NCBI GenBank assembly: GCA_001701065.1
Contig: DAAL01000063.1
Coordinates: 6,934 to 16,381 of the forward strand
DNA length: 9,448 nt
Source: Bacteroidales bacterium GP4
GTDB lineage: Bacteria; Bacteroidota; Bacteroidia; Bacteroidales; Muribaculaceae
Direction: 5' to 3'
The translations under genes were made by a program, and so were the position numbers. This document shows, piece after piece, positions 8,581 to 9,448 of the stretch; the stretch's first letter is position 1; every line of letters starts with the position of its first letter. Under the pieces are notes generated by a model that saw nothing but the letters and a program-made list of their open reading frames with translations, was not told where the DNA came from and did not search any database.

Positions 8581-9448
8581 TGTTTCGGTCGTTGACCGCG
8601 CTTCTTCTTTTTCTTCATGCGACGTATAAATTCTTCCTCGTCCGGATTGAAACTCTGACCTTGTTGAAATAGATCCAGTCCGGGAATAGCGAGGTCGTAG
8701 TCATCCGAATTATACCTGTTAGTCGTGGAGGGACGAGTCTGATTTGGAGCCGGTTCATGAGATTGTGTTGTAGCTTGCCCGTCGTCGCTGTCCTGATGTG
8801 TTTCTCTATCGGGCTGTTCTTGTTCATTGACCGGGGCAAGAGGTCTTTCCTCGGTATTATTGAACCGGTTTTCAAGAGCATTTGCGGAGAATGCTTTGCC
8901 AAGTCGAGAGCCATTCAAAACCGTCATTGTGTTATGGTCAATGAAAGTGGCTCCATATATTCGACCTTCGTCCGTGTAGCGTAGAATCAGGTCGATGTTC
9001 TGTTCATGGAGTTCGGTTATGAAATCATTTTTACCGGATGAACGGCTCATAACATCGGAAACCATTCTCTTTGTAGGACGGATGTCAATCTTGTCTTTGG
9101 CTCTTTCAAAACGTGCTTCAATCGCTGTTCTGCTTGCAAACTTTCCAAGTCGTGAAGCCTTCAAGGGAGTTGAGATAGTCTTGCCGTCATCATCGGTAGC
9201 ATGATATACCAGCCCGTGATACTCCCGACCGTTAACCCTTCCGTCAGCCGCCTCACACCTTATATTATATAAGGAGAGGATTGCATTGAACTCGCCAAGA
9301 GTCTGGAACTTGTAACGCATACCAACCATCTTGACCGTATTGGCAACCTGACGCTTTATGTCTCCGTCAGGGTCAACCTTACGGATAGGCATATCGGGAG
9401 TAATCTTTTCTCTTTCAGCGGTGGAAAAGTCGGTGCAGATTGACCCCT
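8577..9448 (-). CDS. mobB: MobB relaxase, C-terminal part (N-terminus beyond right edge)
   Basis: About 290 codons of an open frame that enters from the right edge and stops at TAA 8579-8577. An internal ATG at 9392 is not the real start, because coding continues upstream without a break. The sequence matches the C-terminal region of Bacteroidetes MobB relaxases: FQTLGEFNAILSLYNIRCE, then REYHGLVYHATDDDGK, then RIYGATFIDH and NGSRLGKAFSANALENRF. The N-terminal nuclease domain, with the Tyr and His residues that nick oriT, would lie outside the window, so catalytic residues cannot be judged. Two related modules are visible (see the repeat entries). They are followed by a polar, probably disordered linker, a YDLAIPGLDLFQ motif and a very basic tail with five Lys in a row. 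That tail may help recognition by MobC or the secretion channel (inference). The gene lies 12 bases upstream of mobC. Confidence 0.9.
   Translation of the reverse strand, partial: GSICTDFSTAEREKITPDMPIRKVDPDGDIKRQVANTVKMVGMRYKFQTLGEFNAILSLYNIRCEAADGRVNGREYHGLVYHATDDDGKTISTPLKASRLGKFASRTAIEARFERAKDKIDIRPTKRMVSDVMSRSSGKNDFITELHEQNIDLILRYTDEGRIYGATFIDHNTMTVLNGSRLGKAFSANALENRFNNTEERPLAPVNEQEQPDRETHQDSDDGQATTQSHEPAPNQTRPSTTNRYNSDDYDLAIPGLDLFQQGQSFNPDEEEFIRRMKKKKKRGQRPKH
8862..9032 (-). repeat. MobB C-terminal module, copy 2
   Basis: This codes for the second module: NDFITELHEQNIDLILRYT, then GRIYGATFIDH, then NGSRLGKAFSANALENRF. It follows copy 1 after a helical spacer of about 25 residues. The SRLGK..S..AL motif is the best match between copies. 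The function of the module in relaxases is unknown to me; a DNA-binding or partner-binding role is possible. Confidence 0.6.
9108..9317 (-). repeat. MobB C-terminal module, copy 1
   Basis: This codes for the first of two related protein modules in MobB. It begins FQTLGEFNAIL, passes through NIRCE and GREYHGLVYHATD, and ends SRLGKFASRTAIEARF. Shared positions with copy 2 are F..L...NI, a GR.Y/YHG strand, SRLGK..S..A and E.RF. The repeat is at protein level only; I see no matching DNA repeat, so the duplication would be old. Confidence 0.6.

Noticed and set aside
9258..9274. Perfect dyad CCTTATA-TTA-TATAAGG, possible hairpin or operator.
   Set aside because: It sits inside mobB and encodes the conserved SLYNIRC stretch, so amino-acid constraint explains it; it is AT-rich and has no T-run on either side.
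8577..9392. A complete 271-residue protein starting at ATG 9392.
   Set aside because: The frame continues upstream to the window edge with no stop, and MobB relaxases have a nuclease domain before this region, so the ATG is internal.
1..9448. CRISPR arrays, tRNA or rRNA genes, insertion sequences, integrase attachment sites, oriT.
   Set aside because: No regularly spaced repeats, cloverleaf-like segments, transposase motifs or terminal inverted repeats were seen; nearly all bases are coding, and an oriT would be expected outside this window.

Overview
The window looks like the mobilization segment of an integrative conjugative element (or a large conjugative plasmid) from a Bacteroidales bacterium, such as Bacteroides, Phocaeicola, Parabacteroides or a relative. 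Three protein families seen together support this: a Bacteroidetes-type MobB relaxase, a YWFCY-type MobC/TraG coupling protein and a DUF1896 protein. The visible gene starts have AT-rich leaders with no convincing Shine-Dalgarno sequence, which also fits. No rRNA, tRNA, integrase or chromosomal marker is present, so the host genus cannot be fixed.

Layout: the whole window is one tightly packed operon-like set of four genes, all on the minus strand and read from right to left. (1) 9448-8577 is the C-terminal part of the MobB relaxase; its N-terminal nuclease domain lies beyond the right edge. (2) 8564-6564 is the complete MobC/VirD4-like coupling ATPase. (3) 6540-6088 is a small, very acidic DUF1896 protein, with a possible GTG start at 6567 that would overlap the mobC stop. 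(4) From 6098 to beyond the left edge runs one giant open frame of at least 2032 codons. It encodes, in order, an N6-adenine DNA methylase domain, a complete-looking MutS domain I, a proline/lysine-rich linker, a conserved middle region, a SNF2/DEAD-like helicase and coiled coils.

How the genes may work together: MobB nicks the element at oriT and stays attached to the transferred strand. MobC docks that complex to the type IV secretion channel and powers export. The giant methylase-helicase resembles in architecture the polyvalent/DarB-like antirestriction proteins of phages and conjugative elements, so it may protect or process the element's DNA around transfer. The DUF1896 protein overlaps its start codon and is a plausible partner or regulator. 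The roles of genes 3 and 4 are inference.

The most unusual feature is the mismatch-recognition domain of MutS, with its Phe-Tyr-Glu motif intact, placed between a DNA methylase and a helicase with none of the rest of MutS. No gap above 30 bases lacks a gene. I saw no terminator, insertion sequence, CRISPR array, attachment site or RNA gene. Long open frames on the plus strand are codon-aligned antisense shadows of the giant gene.
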